Below are positions 50,978 through 59,131 of a DNA stretch of 64,000 bases, one piece after another. Location of the stretch: NCBI RefSeq assembly GCF_007858475.1, contig NZ_VIGX01000001.1, positions 248,001 through 312,000 of the forward strand. Direction: 5' to 3'. A program made the translations under genes and the position numbers. The DNA comes from Tsukamurella conjunctivitidis. GTDB taxonomy: Bacteria; Actinomycetota; Actinomycetes; Mycobacteriales; Mycobacteriaceae. The notes beneath the pieces are model-generated. The model was not told the DNA's origin. It saw nothing but the letters and a program-made list of their open reading frames with translations, and made no database searches. The first letter of the stretch is position 1. Each line of letters starts with the position of its first letter.

Positions 50978-52045
50978 GTGCCCTCCTCTCCGCCCGGCCG
51001 CCGCGTCGGCGCCTCCCCGCTCCTCCTCGCCGGAGTCCTCGCGACGCTGCTCGTCGTGTCGATGGCCGTCGCGGTGTCGCAGGGCGCGGCGACGGTGCCG
51101 CTCGGCGACGTGCGCCGGCTCCTCTGGGCCGCGCTGACCGGCGGAGCCCTCGCCCGCGAGGACGCGTCGACCTATTCCATCCTCTGGGACCTGCGCGTTC
51201 CGCGCGTGCTCCTCGCCGCCCTGGTCGGCGCCGGCCTCGCGATCGCCGGCGTCGCCTGCCAGGCGCTCGTTCGCAACCCGCTCGCCGACCCGTTCATCCT
51301 GGGCATCTCCAGCGGTGCCTCCGTCGGCGCCAGCTTCGTGGTCACCACCGGGGTCGTCGCGGGCCTCGGGATCGCCGGCACCGCCGGCGCGGCGTTCGCG
51401 ACGGCGGTGCTCGCCTCCCTGCTGGTCTACCTCCTCAGCCGGACCGCCGACGGTGCACTCAGCCCGGTCCGCCTGGTGCTCACGGGCGTCGTGCTCGCCT
51501 TCGCCTTCCAGGGCCTCGCGGGCGCGATCGTCTTCTTCGATCCCGTCGGCGACGCCGCGCGATCGGTGATGTTCTGGCTCTTGGGCGGGCTCGGCGGCGC
51601 GCAATGGTCCGTGCTGCCGCTGGTCGCCGCGACCGTCGCCCTGTGCGCCGCGATCACGGGCCGCCTGGCGGGCGTGCTCGACGTCCTCGCGCAGGGCGAC
51701 GAGGCCGCCGCCGCACTCGGTCTCGACCCGCACCGCGCCCGCCGGATGCTCTTCCTCGTCATCGTCGTCATCACCTCCGTCCTCGTCGCGATCGCGGGCA
51801 CCGTCGGCTTCGTCGGCCTCGTCGTGCCGCACGCGGTCCGGATGATCGTCGGCCCGGCGCACCGGGCGGTGCTCCTGCTCGCGCCGCTCGTCGGCGCCCT
51901 CCTCCTGGTCTGGGTGGACCTGCTCAGCCGCCTGGTGGTGGCGCCGCGCGAGCTGCCGCTCGGCATCGTCACGGCCCTCGTCGGCGTCCCCGTCTTCATC
52001 GTCCTGCTGCGGCGGCGCGGTGGGCTCTTGGGCGGTGCGGCGTGA
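50978..52045 (+). CDS. FecCD-family metallophore ABC permease
   Basis: A 355-residue permease with about ten helices. Landmarks: LRVPRVLLAALVGAGLAIAG, CQALVRNPLADPFILGISSGAS, LVLTGVVLAFAFQG and GTVGFVGLVVPHAVRM at the ATPase contact. Here one permease gene serves the operon, so it would act as a homodimer, as BtuC does, unlike the two-permease system at 17.8 kb. It is the first gene behind a Zur/Fur-like operator. GTG start; the stop overlaps the ATPase start. Confidence 0.93.
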   Translation: MPSSPPGRRVGASPLLLAGVLATLLVVSMAVAVSQGAATVPLGDVRRLLWAALTGGALAREDASTYSILWDLRVPRVLLAALVGAGLAIAGVACQALVRNPLADPFILGISSGASVGASFVVTTGVVAGLGIAGTAGAAFATAVLASLLVYLLSRTADGALSPVRLVLTGVVLAFAFQGLAGAIVFFDPVGDAARSVMFWLLGGLGGAQWSVLPLVAATVALCAAITGRLAGVLDVLAQGDEAAAALGLDPHRARRMLFLVIVVITSVLVAIAGTVGFVGLVVPHAVRMIVGPAHRAVLLLAPLVGALLLVWVDLLSRLVVAPRELPLGIVTALVGVPVFIVLLRRRGGLLGGAA

Positions 52046-52791
52046 GGGTGGAACTGGACCGGATCACCGTCGACCTCGGCGGCACCCGTGTGCTGCACGA
52101 GGTCTCGCTCGACATCGCCGCGGGCGCACACGTCGGGCTGATCGGCCCCAACGGCAGCGGCAAGTCGACGCTGCTGCGCTGCCTCTACCGCGCCGTGACC
52201 CCGACCGCAGGATCAGTGCGCGTCGGGGGTGAGGAACTCGGCGCGCTGCGGCGCCGCGAGGGTGCGCGCCGCGTCTCCGCGGTCACCCAGAGCGAGACCG
52301 GGCACCTGGGCTTCACCGCAGGCGAGACCGTCATGCTGGGCCGGTTCGCGCACGGCGACGCCGGCAGCGCCGCTGCGGCGCGCGCCTGCGATGCGGCCCT
52401 CGCCGCGGTCGGGGCCACCCACCTGCGGCACCGCAGCGTGCTCGGGCTCTCCGGCGGTGAGCGCCAGCGCGTCCTCATCGCCCGCGCGCTCGCGCAGGAC
52501 ACGCCCGTTCTGCTGCTCGACGAGCCGCTCAACCACCTCGACGTGCGGCACCAGCTGGACCTGCTGCGCCTGCTGCGGGCCACGTCCAAGACGACCGTCA
52601 CCGCCATCCACGACATCGACCTCGCCGCGCAGAGCTGCGACCGCTTGGTGCTCCTCGACCGCGGACGGGTGGTCGCCGCCGGCACCCCGGCCGCGGTGCT
52701 CACCCCGGAACGCATCGCGGAGGTCTACGGTGTGCGGCCCGTCGTGTCCGCGGCGCGCTCCGGCCCGCCGCGCATCCGCTTCGAACTGTAG
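52042..52791 (+). CDS. Metallophore ABC transporter ATP-binding protein
   Basis: A 249-residue ATPase for the preceding permease. Walker A GPNGSGKST is near residues 33-41, the signature LSGGERQRVLIA, Walker B LLLLDEPLNHLDVRHQLD and the switch IHDIDLA. The NHLDVRHQ form belongs to the FepC/HmuV/BtuD branch. GTG start overlapping the permease stop (GTGA). Confidence 0.93.
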   Translation: MRVELDRITVDLGGTRVLHEVSLDIAAGAHVGLIGPNGSGKSTLLRCLYRAVTPTAGSVRVGGEELGALRRREGARRVSAVTQSETGHLGFTAGETVMLGRFAHGDAGSAAAARACDAALAAVGATHLRHRSVLGLSGGERQRVLIARALAQDTPVLLLDEPLNHLDVRHQLDLLRLLRATSKTTVTAIHDIDLAAQSCDRLVLLDRGRVVAAGTPAAVLTPERIAEVYGVRPVVSAARSGPPRIRFEL

Positions 52792-52817
52792 AACCGACCG
52801 ATCGAAAGGATCGACCG

Positions 52818-53819
52818 ATGCATCCCCGCTCCCTGCTCGCCGCGGCCGTCGCGGCGGGCACCCTGCTCGCCGGCACCGCCTGCGGCGCGCGCCCCGCCGA
52901 ACCCACGGCAGACCTCGTCGACGTCACCAACTGCGGTGTGCACCAGCAGTACCGGTCACCCACCGCCGCGGTGCCCTACGACGTCTCGGCGATCGAGAAG
53001 ATGTTCGCGCTCGGGCTCACCGACCGCATCAAGGGCATCGTGCTGCCGAAGACGGTGCACGGGGTGATCGCGAAGTCCCCCTACCGCGCCGAGTACGCCA
53101 AGGTCCCGATCCTCAGTGACGGTGTGCTCACGCAGGAACCGCTCGTCGCCGCCAAGGCGGACTGGGTCTTCGCGGGGTGGCAGGCCGGCTTCAGTCCCGC
53201 CCGCGGGGTGACACCGGAGTCGTTGGGGAAGTTGCGGATCGACAGCTACATGCAGGAGGAGACCTGTTACAACTACGGCGACAAGCCGGCCGCGCGGGCG
53301 ACGAACCCGATGGAGGACACCTACACCGACATCACCAACCTCGGTGCGATCTTCCGCGTCCAGGACCGAGCGGCGAAGCTGGTCGACGATCTGCGGGCCC
53401 GCGAGCGGGCGCTGCGGGAGCGGGCCGACCGCAAAACCGTCAAGCCGTCGGTGTTCGTCTACGACTCGGGGACGGCGGAGCCGTACACCGCGGGCCGCCG
53501 GGCCGCCGCCGACCAGGTGGTCTCGCTGGCGGGCGGTCGCTCGGTGACCCACGACGTGGACGGCCGGTGGGCCTCGGTCGGCTGGGAGTCCGTGGTGCAG
53601 TCCCAGCCGGACGTGATCGTGATCGTGGACTACGACAAGCAGCCCGCGCAGCAGAAGATCGACTATCTGCGACAGTCGTCACCGATCAAGGACTCTCCGG
53701 CGGTGCGCGAGAGCCGTATCCGTGTGGTGGACTACGCCGAGCTGGTGGCCGGGCCGCGCAACCTCGACGCCGCGGCGTCGCTCGCGGACTACCTGGAGCA
53801 GAGCGGGGCGGCCCGATGA
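52818..53819 (+). CDS. Metallophore ABC transporter binding lipoprotein
   Basis: A 333-residue FecB-type binding lipoprotein. The signal peptide ends LLAGTAC (Cys22). The lobes include GLTDRIKGIVLPKT, KADWVFAGWQAGF and QPDVIVIVDYD. Compared with common FecB proteins it carries an insertion EETCYNYGDKPAARATNP near the domain hinge and several Tyr and Cys residues that could shape an unusual ligand pocket. AAGGA precedes the ATG, 26 bases after the ATPase stop. It would capture the metal-loaded small molecule outside the cell. Confidence 0.92.
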   Translation: MHPRSLLAAAVAAGTLLAGTACGARPAEPTADLVDVTNCGVHQQYRSPTAAVPYDVSAIEKMFALGLTDRIKGIVLPKTVHGVIAKSPYRAEYAKVPILSDGVLTQEPLVAAKADWVFAGWQAGFSPARGVTPESLGKLRIDSYMQEETCYNYGDKPAARATNPMEDTYTDITNLGAIFRVQDRAAKLVDDLRARERALRERADRKTVKPSVFVYDSGTAEPYTAGRRAAADQVVSLAGGRSVTHDVDGRWASVGWESVVQSQPDVIVIVDYDKQPAQQKIDYLRQSSPIKDSPAVRESRIRVVDYAELVAGPRNLDAAASLADYLEQSGAAR

Positions 53820-54622
53820 GCGCGCCCGGCTCCGCCCCCGGATCCGTCGCCGACGTCCTGGACCTCGCCCGCGAGGTCGCGGAGGACGAGGTGGCCCGCA
53901 GCGTCTTCTTCGTCGCGCACGGCACGCGCCTCGCGGGCAGCGACCAGCGCTACCGCAACCGATACGTACTCGTCCGGGTCGGTGACTCCTTCGGCGCGTG
54001 CGCCTTCGAGGAGGGGGAACTCGCACCCGAGGTCGCCGACCTCTCGGGCGAGCCCCTCGCCGCGTTGCTCGAGCACCCCGCGCAGCCGCTGCGGATCGCG
54101 GCCGCCGACGCCGCGCTCGGTGCCGCGGCGCCGCATCGCGACGACCCGCGCGCCGAGCTCCGGACGCTGCCCACCGGCACTCCGGATGTCCGCGCGATCG
54201 CCCGCGACGCGGCGGTCGCCGAACTGCTCACCGTCGCGCCGGGCGCGCGGGTCGCTCTGATCGGCGTGGTGAACCCCCTGGTGGCCGCCATTCGCGAGCG
54301 CGGTGGCGAGCCGCTGCTCGCGGACCGGAACCTGCAGCGCACCCACTGGGGCGACCCGGTGGCGGACGATCACCGCGCGGTGCTCGCCGCGGCGGACGCG
54401 GTGCTCGCGACCGGGATGACCCTGGGCAACGGCAGTTTCGACGAGATCCTCGCATCGTGCCGGGAGCGCGACGTGCCGTTGGCGGTGTACGCGCAGAGCG
54501 GCTCCGCGGTCGCGCGTGCCTTCCTCGGCGCGGGACTGACCGCCCTCTCGGCGGAGCATTTCCCGTTCTCGCAGTTCTCGGCCGACGCCTCACCGATGTA
54601 CCTGTACCGGGGCCCCGCATGA
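53816..54622 (+). CDS. DUF364 Rossmann-like protein (putative heavy-metal chelation family)
   Basis: A 268-residue cytoplasmic protein. The N-terminal about 110 residues fit the DUF4213-like domain (VFFVAHGTRLAGSDQRYRNRYVLVRVGDSFGACAF), the rest the DUF364 Rossmann-like fold (GARVALIGVVNPLV, LADRNLQRTHWGD, LAAADAVLATGMTLGNGSFDEIL). Characterised structures of this family are annotated only as putative heavy-metal chelators. Placed between an import lipoprotein and an exporter in one operon, it might release or insert the metal, or act on the chelator. ATGA overlap with the lipoprotein gene. Confidence 0.83.
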   Translation: MSAPGSAPGSVADVLDLAREVAEDEVARSVFFVAHGTRLAGSDQRYRNRYVLVRVGDSFGACAFEEGELAPEVADLSGEPLAALLEHPAQPLRIAAADAALGAAAPHRDDPRAELRTLPTGTPDVRAIARDAAVAELLTVAPGARVALIGVVNPLVAAIRERGGEPLLADRNLQRTHWGDPVADDHRAVLAAADAVLATGMTLGNGSFDEILASCRERDVPLAVYAQSGSAVARAFLGAGLTALSAEHFPFSQFSADASPMYLYRGPA

Positions 54623-55824
54623 GTGCGGCCGAGGACCGCCCCCTGCCGGACCGGGTGCTGGTCCGCGCGATCTGGCCCATGCTCGCCGCCGCCGCGCTGG
54701 GCCTCGTGCCGTTCACGGTGATGGCGAACTTCCTCGTCGCGATCGCCGCCGACGCGCACGCGGGCGTCGACTTGATCGGCGGTCTGCGCGGCCTGGGCGG
54801 GGTGGCGGCCCTGCTGGTCGGCGTCGCCGCCGCGCCCCTCCTCGACCGGCTCTCCCGCTCGTCGGTGGCGGCGCTGGCGCTGCTGGTCCTCGCGCTGGGC
54901 TGCGGACTCGCGCTGCAGGGCAGCACGGTCGCCTGGATCGTCTTCTGCCTCCTGATCGGTGCGGGCACCGCGGTGCTCAACCCCGCGGTGTCCGCGATGG
55001 CCGCCGACCGGTTCGACTCCCCGGCGGCGTCCGCACGCGCGGCGACGCTCGTCTCGTCCACGATGACACTGACCGCGGTCCTCGCCGCGCCGGTCCTCGC
55101 GCTGCCCGCCGTGGTGTGGGGCTGGCGCGCGGACATGGCGGCCACCGCGGTGGTGCTGCTCGTGGTCGCGCTCCTGATCGCCCGGCGTCGCGACCCGCGC
55201 GGCGGGGAGACGTCCGTGCGCTACCTCCAGGCGTTCCACACCGTGCGGGCGATCCCGGGCGCCCTGGACACACTGGCCGTGTCGCTGCTGCGCACCCTGG
55301 CGTTCATGGGCTCGCTCGCCTACATCGCCGCGGCCTTCGGCCAGCGTTTCGGCATCGGGACGGGGTGGTTCTCGCTGGTGTGGGCGACCTCCGGGCTCGC
55401 CTTCTTCCTCGGGAACTTCCTGGGCGGCAGGATGATGCAGGACCGCGGAGCGGACCGGCTCCTCGGCACGGTCCTGGCCGCGATCCTCCTCGCCTCCGCC
55501 GCGATGCTCGCGCTCTACACCGCTCCGCACGTCGCGGTCGCGTGGCCGATGGTGGCTCTCGTCTCGGCCTCGCACGCGGTCATCGCCGCCGCGGTGACGA
55601 CGACCCTGGTGCGGGGAGCGGGACCGGTGCGCGGCACCGTGCTCTCCCTCAACGGGGCGGCGCAGAGCGTGGGCGTCTTCGCGGGTGCCTCCCTCGCCGG
55701 CGGCGCTCTCGCGCTCGGCGGGTGGACCGGCGTCGGTCTCGTCCTCGGTGGTGCCACCGCACTCGCGGCCGTCTTCGCCCGGCGCGCCCTGCACGGGGCC
55801 CGCACGGAGGAGCGGATCGGATGA
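54619..55824 (+). CDS. MFS exporter
   Basis: A 401-residue twelve-helix transporter of the DHA1-like drug/siderophore exporter type. LGLVPFTVMANFLVAIAADAHAG begins helix 1, GGLRGLGGVAALLVGVAAAPLLDRLSR is the helix 2-3 loop, and FFLGNFLGGRMMQDRGADRLLG the equivalent loop in the second half. In metallophore operons such proteins usually export the apo-chelator. Starts ATGA-overlapped with the DUF364 gene and ends overlapping the kinase start. Confidence 0.88.
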   Translation: MSAAEDRPLPDRVLVRAIWPMLAAAALGLVPFTVMANFLVAIAADAHAGVDLIGGLRGLGGVAALLVGVAAAPLLDRLSRSSVAALALLVLALGCGLALQGSTVAWIVFCLLIGAGTAVLNPAVSAMAADRFDSPAASARAATLVSSTMTLTAVLAAPVLALPAVVWGWRADMAATAVVLLVVALLIARRRDPRGGETSVRYLQAFHTVRAIPGALDTLAVSLLRTLAFMGSLAYIAAAFGQRFGIGTGWFSLVWATSGLAFFLGNFLGGRMMQDRGADRLLGTVLAAILLASAAMLALYTAPHVAVAWPMVALVSASHAVIAAAVTTTLVRGAGPVRGTVLSLNGAAQSVGVFAGASLAGGALALGGWTGVGLVLGGATALAAVFARRALHGARTEERIG

Positions 55825-56735
55825 GCGCTCCGCGCAACGCCTCCCGCGGCCGCGGTGTGGGCCGGAGCACCGGCCACCACGGGGAGCTGCTGCAGGGCCG
55901 CTTCCGCTGCCCGGTGTTCGACGAGTGTCCGGGGCTGGTGACGGTGCCGATCGGCACCGTCGGGTCCGTGGCGGTCTTCGTCCCCGACACCTCCGGTGTC
56001 GTGCGGGCGGTCGGCACCGCGCGCGACGTCGCCAAGGCGCGCCGCGCCGCCGAGGTCACGCTCGCGCATTTGCGCGTCCGTGGCGTGCTCGGCTGCACCG
56101 GAGGCGAACTCCGCGTGACGCGCACGACGGCCGTGGGCCTGGGGCTGGGCTCGTCGACCGCCGACGTGCTCGCCGCGGTCCGCGCGGTCGCCGACTGCGC
56201 CGGCGCGGAACTCGACGCCGAGACCGTCGCGCGACTCGCCGTCGCCGCCGAGGGCGCCTCGGACCCGCTGTGGGCCGACCGGCCGATCCTGTTCGCGCAC
56301 AGGCACGGCCACGTCATCGAGGAGCTCGGCGCGGTGCTGCCCCCGATGCTGCTGGTGCGGTGCGTGCTCGGCGGTCCCGTCGACACCCTGGCGCTGCGTC
56401 CCACGGGTGCCGGGGACGTGGAGGAGTACGAGGATCTGCGCGCACTGCTGCGGTGTGCGGTCGCCGCCGGGGACGCGGCCGGGGTCGCCGCGGTCGCCAC
56501 GCGCAGCGCGGTGCTCAACCAGAGCCGCCACTACAAACCCGGACTGGGCCGCCTCATCGCGGCGGCCGAACGCGGCGGCGCGCTCGGCGTGCAGGTGGCC
56601 CACTCCGGGAACGTCGCCGGCCTGCTCTTCGCGCGCGAGCACCCCCGCGAACGTGTGCGACGCGCGTGCACCGCGGTGCGCGCAGCCGGTTTCCGCATCG
56701 ACGAGACGCCGATCGCGATCGGCGGTGCCGCATGA
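55821..56735 (+). CDS. GHMP kinase, PduX-like (amino-acid kinase candidate)
   Basis: A 304-residue small-molecule kinase. GRSTGHHGELLQG (14-26) is the PduX-type N-terminal motif and GLGLGSSTADVLA (106-118) the ATP-binding GHMP motif 2; AHSGNVAGLLF is the C-terminal motif. PduX phosphorylates L-threonine. Here the next gene encodes a PLP enzyme of the fold that uses O-phosphorylated or O-acetylated serine/threonine, so this kinase probably makes its substrate (inference). No cobalamin genes are near. Linked by ATGA to both neighbours. Confidence 0.85.
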   Translation: MSAPRNASRGRGVGRSTGHHGELLQGRFRCPVFDECPGLVTVPIGTVGSVAVFVPDTSGVVRAVGTARDVAKARRAAEVTLAHLRVRGVLGCTGGELRVTRTTAVGLGLGSSTADVLAAVRAVADCAGAELDAETVARLAVAAEGASDPLWADRPILFAHRHGHVIEELGAVLPPMLLVRCVLGGPVDTLALRPTGAGDVEEYEDLRALLRCAVAAGDAAGVAAVATRSAVLNQSRHYKPGLGRLIAAAERGGALGVQVAHSGNVAGLLFAREHPRERVRRACTAVRAAGFRIDETPIAIGGAA

Positions 56736-57763
56736 GGATCGACGGGCACATCGCCGAAGCATTGAGCCGGCCCGCGCTCCTGCGCGGTGCCGACGACCGG
56801 TACCTGCTCCGGTTCGAGTCCATGAAGGTCGCCTCGGCCCGGGCCGCGCTCCGAGCCGCCCTCGACGCGGGACGGGTCCGGCCGGGCGGCACCGTCATCG
56901 ACTCCTCGTCGGGCATCTACGCCTACGCGCTGGCGCTGGCCTGCCACGAGGCGGGTGTGCGGTGCCGCATCATCGGATCGACCACGATCGACGAGGGGCT
57001 ACGGCTCCAACTCCTCGCGTTGGGGGTCGACCTCGAGCAGATGCCGCCCTCGGCGTCGCTCAAGCTCGACCAGGACCGTCGCGTCCGCCGCATCACCGAA
57101 CTGCTCGCCCGGGATCCGTCGCTGCACTGGATGCGGCAGTACCACGATCCGGTGCACTACCTCGGCTACCGCGACATCGCGCGCGGCGCCGCGGCCGAGC
57201 TCGCGGCGGAGGGCATCGCATCGGTGCGGCTCGTGGCGCCCGTAGGGTCGGGCGTCTCCAGCGGGGCCCTGAGGCTCGGCTTCGAGGAGGCGGGCATGGC
57301 CGTGGAACTGGTCGGGGTGCAGCCCTTCGGCAGCGTCACGTTCGGCTCCGGGCACGTCGAGGACCCCGCCATGCTGATCGCCGGGATCGGCTCGTCGATC
57401 CCGTTCGACAACGTGCGGCACGGGCTCTACGACGTTATCCACTGGGTGTCCTTCGAGGTCGCCCGCGCGGGCACGCACCGGCTGCTCCGGGAGTACGCGC
57501 TGTTCGCGGGCCTCTCCTCCGGGGCCGGGCACGTCGCCGCGGTCTACGAACAGGACTGCGGCACAGCGGTGGACGCCACCGTGCAGGTGCTGCCGGACAC
57601 GGGGCACCGGTACCTCCGCGCATTGGCCGACCCCGCCGGCGCGACGGAACCGGAGCGGCCGCGGCTCGTCGACGACCCGTCCGGGATCGCGCTGCCGTGG
57701 TCGCGGATGCGCTGGTCGGGCGCGCCGGCGCCCGACGCCGCGGCCCGGACCGGCGACCGCTAG
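56732..57763 (+). CDS. Divergent cysteine-synthase-family PLP enzyme (SbnA-like fold)
   Basis: A 343-residue fold-type II PLP enzyme. Lys32 (FESMKVASARAA) is the expected Schiff-base lysine; the phosphate loop is VGSGVSSGAL (171-180). The substrate loop, normally SSGN with an Asn that contacts PLP, reads SSGIYAYA (59-66), so the chemistry or substrate should differ from cysteine synthase. SbnA, a relative, condenses O-phosphoserine and glutamate for diaminopropionate in a siderophore pathway. As last gene of a metal-controlled operon beside a kinase, it is the best candidate for building the chelator backbone. Its stop overlaps the convergent mnhG stop. Confidence 0.85.
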   Translation: MRIDGHIAEALSRPALLRGADDRYLLRFESMKVASARAALRAALDAGRVRPGGTVIDSSSGIYAYALALACHEAGVRCRIIGSTTIDEGLRLQLLALGVDLEQMPPSASLKLDQDRRVRRITELLARDPSLHWMRQYHDPVHYLGYRDIARGAAAELAAEGIASVRLVAPVGSGVSSGALRLGFEEAGMAVELVGVQPFGSVTFGSGHVEDPAMLIAGIGSSIPFDNVRHGLYDVIHWVSFEVARAGTHRLLREYALFAGLSSGAGHVAAVYEQDCGTAVDATVQVLPDTGHRYLRALADPAGATEPERPRLVDDPSGIALPWSRMRWSGAPAPDAAARTGDR

Positions 57764-58092
57764 TCCCGGGTGCCGGTCTCCATCTGATCGGGGTCGATCG
57801 TGCTGTCGCGCAGCCGCTGCTCCTGATAGGCCACGCGCCCCACCCGGTGCGCGACGGCCGGTGCCGTGATCATCGTGAACAGGCCCACCAGCACCAGCAT
57901 CCAGACGTCGACGGAGTCCGTCATCCGCACGATCGCGCCGGCCAGCAGCAGGAGCAGGCCCAGGGTCTGCGGCTTGGTGGCCGCGTGCATCCGGGTCAGC
58001 GTGTCCGGGAAGCGGATGATGCCGATCGCCGCGGTCACCGCGAAGACGGCGCCCGTGAGGAACAGGATCGAGGAGACGACGTCGACGATCAT
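57760..58092 (-). CDS. mnhG: Na+/H+ antiporter subunit G
   Basis: A 110-residue subunit of the multi-subunit (Mrp/Mnh) cation/proton antiporter with three membrane helices: VVSSILFLTGAVFAVTAAIGIIRFPD is the family start, TRMHAATKPQTLGLLLLLAG the second. It is the last gene of the operon; ATG 58092 overlaps the mnhF stop (ATGA). A hydrophilic tail of about 25 residues follows the third helix. Confidence 0.92.
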   Translation of the reverse strand: MIVDVVSSILFLTGAVFAVTAAIGIIRFPDTLTRMHAATKPQTLGLLLLLAGAIVRMTDSVDVWMLVLVGLFTMITAPAVAHRVGRVAYQEQRLRDSTIDPDQMETGTRD

Positions 58093-58412
58093 CGCAGGCC
58101 TCCACTCCGCGGCGCGATGTCCGGCGTCTCGTCGGGCGGCGACGGGGCCGTCCCGGCATCGTCGGGCACCCGGAACCGCACCACCGAGATCGAGCCGACG
58201 AAGCCGATGAGCGACAGCGCCACGATCCCGGGGATGACCGACGAGTTGCGGCTGTACGCCGCCCACACCGCGAGCCCGCCCACGGCGATCGCGACGAGTG
58301 CGTCCACCGCGACGACCCGGTCCAGTGTGTTCGGTCCGCGCAGCAGCCGGTAGGCGGTGAGGAAGGCGGCGGTCATGAGGACGACGCCGGTGATCACGAA
58401 GACGACGGTCAT
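58089..58412 (-). CDS. mnhF: Na+/H+ antiporter subunit F
   Basis: A 107-residue three-helix subunit: VFVITGVVLMTAAFLTAYRLLRGPNTLDRVVAVD with the typical RGPxxxDRVxAxD, then SVIPGIVALSLIGFVGSISVVRF. The C-terminal 20 residues are Pro/Asp-rich and hydrophilic. Overlaps mnhE and mnhG by four bases. Confidence 0.92.
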   Translation of the reverse strand: MTVVFVITGVVLMTAAFLTAYRLLRGPNTLDRVVAVDALVAIAVGGLAVWAAYSRNSSVIPGIVALSLIGFVGSISVVRFRVPDDAGTAPSPPDETPDIAPRSGGLR

Positions 58413-59131
58413 GCCTTCCCCTCTCCCTCGGGCACCTGCTGTCCCGGCCCGGCGGTCGGATGCGCCTTGCGGTACGCGATCTCGGGTGCGGCCATCCTGC
58501 GCGCGTCGCCGGCCAGGCCGCGGGCGCCGGGGGTGACGTGATGGAAGTCGTCGTCGTCGATGCCGTGCATCGGGCTGGCGTGCCACTCGTTGTCGCGCTC
58601 GAAGGCGTCGATGAACAGGCGCTCGAGGCGCGCGGTGCTGCGGTAGAACTGCCGCACCGCCTTCTCGCTGCTCACGTCGACCACGTGCACGTAGAGCAGC
58701 CGCCTCTTGGTGTCGATGTCCAGCACCATGGTGCCCGGGATCAGGTTCATCATGTCGACCAGCAGCGTGAGCACCAGGTCGGATTTGATCGAGACCTTCG
58801 CCCGCAGGACCGCGCTCAGCGGCATCGAACCGGGCCGGATCGCCAGCCAGGCAACCTCGATCGACGAGCGGAACATCTCCACGATGAAGACGCCGATCAG
58901 CTTGAGCAGCGAGCCCAGGTGCACGCGGCCCTCCACGGGCACCGGCGGGAGCGGGAGCAGCAGCAGGATCGCGAGGCCCACGAGCAGGCCGCCCGCGATG
59001 TTGCCCCAGGTCACGCTGCCCCACAGCATGACCCACACCGCGTCGAGCCAGATCAGTTGGCCGACCTTGACCGCCACGGCGCGACCGTCGCGCAGGTCGG
59101 GCAGGATCCGCGTCACGAGTCGCCTAGCCAT
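58409..59131 (-). CDS. mnhE: Na+/H+ antiporter subunit E
   Basis: A 240-residue subunit, longer than the usual about 160. Membrane helices near 25-65 and 80-100, then the MnhE domain SSIEVAWLAIRPGSMP, VLTLLVDMMNLIPGTMVLDID and YVHVVDV. The extra C-terminal about 60 residues (after LERLFIDAFERD) are charged and probably cytoplasmic. Overlaps mnhD by eight bases. Confidence 0.9.
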   Translation of the reverse strand: MARRLVTRILPDLRDGRAVAVKVGQLIWLDAVWVMLWGSVTWGNIAGGLLVGLAILLLLPLPPVPVEGRVHLGSLLKLIGVFIVEMFRSSIEVAWLAIRPGSMPLSAVLRAKVSIKSDLVLTLLVDMMNLIPGTMVLDIDTKRRLLYVHVVDVSSEKAVRQFYRSTARLERLFIDAFERDNEWHASPMHGIDDDDFHHVTPGARGLAGDARRMAAPEIAYRKAHPTAGPGQQVPEGEGKA

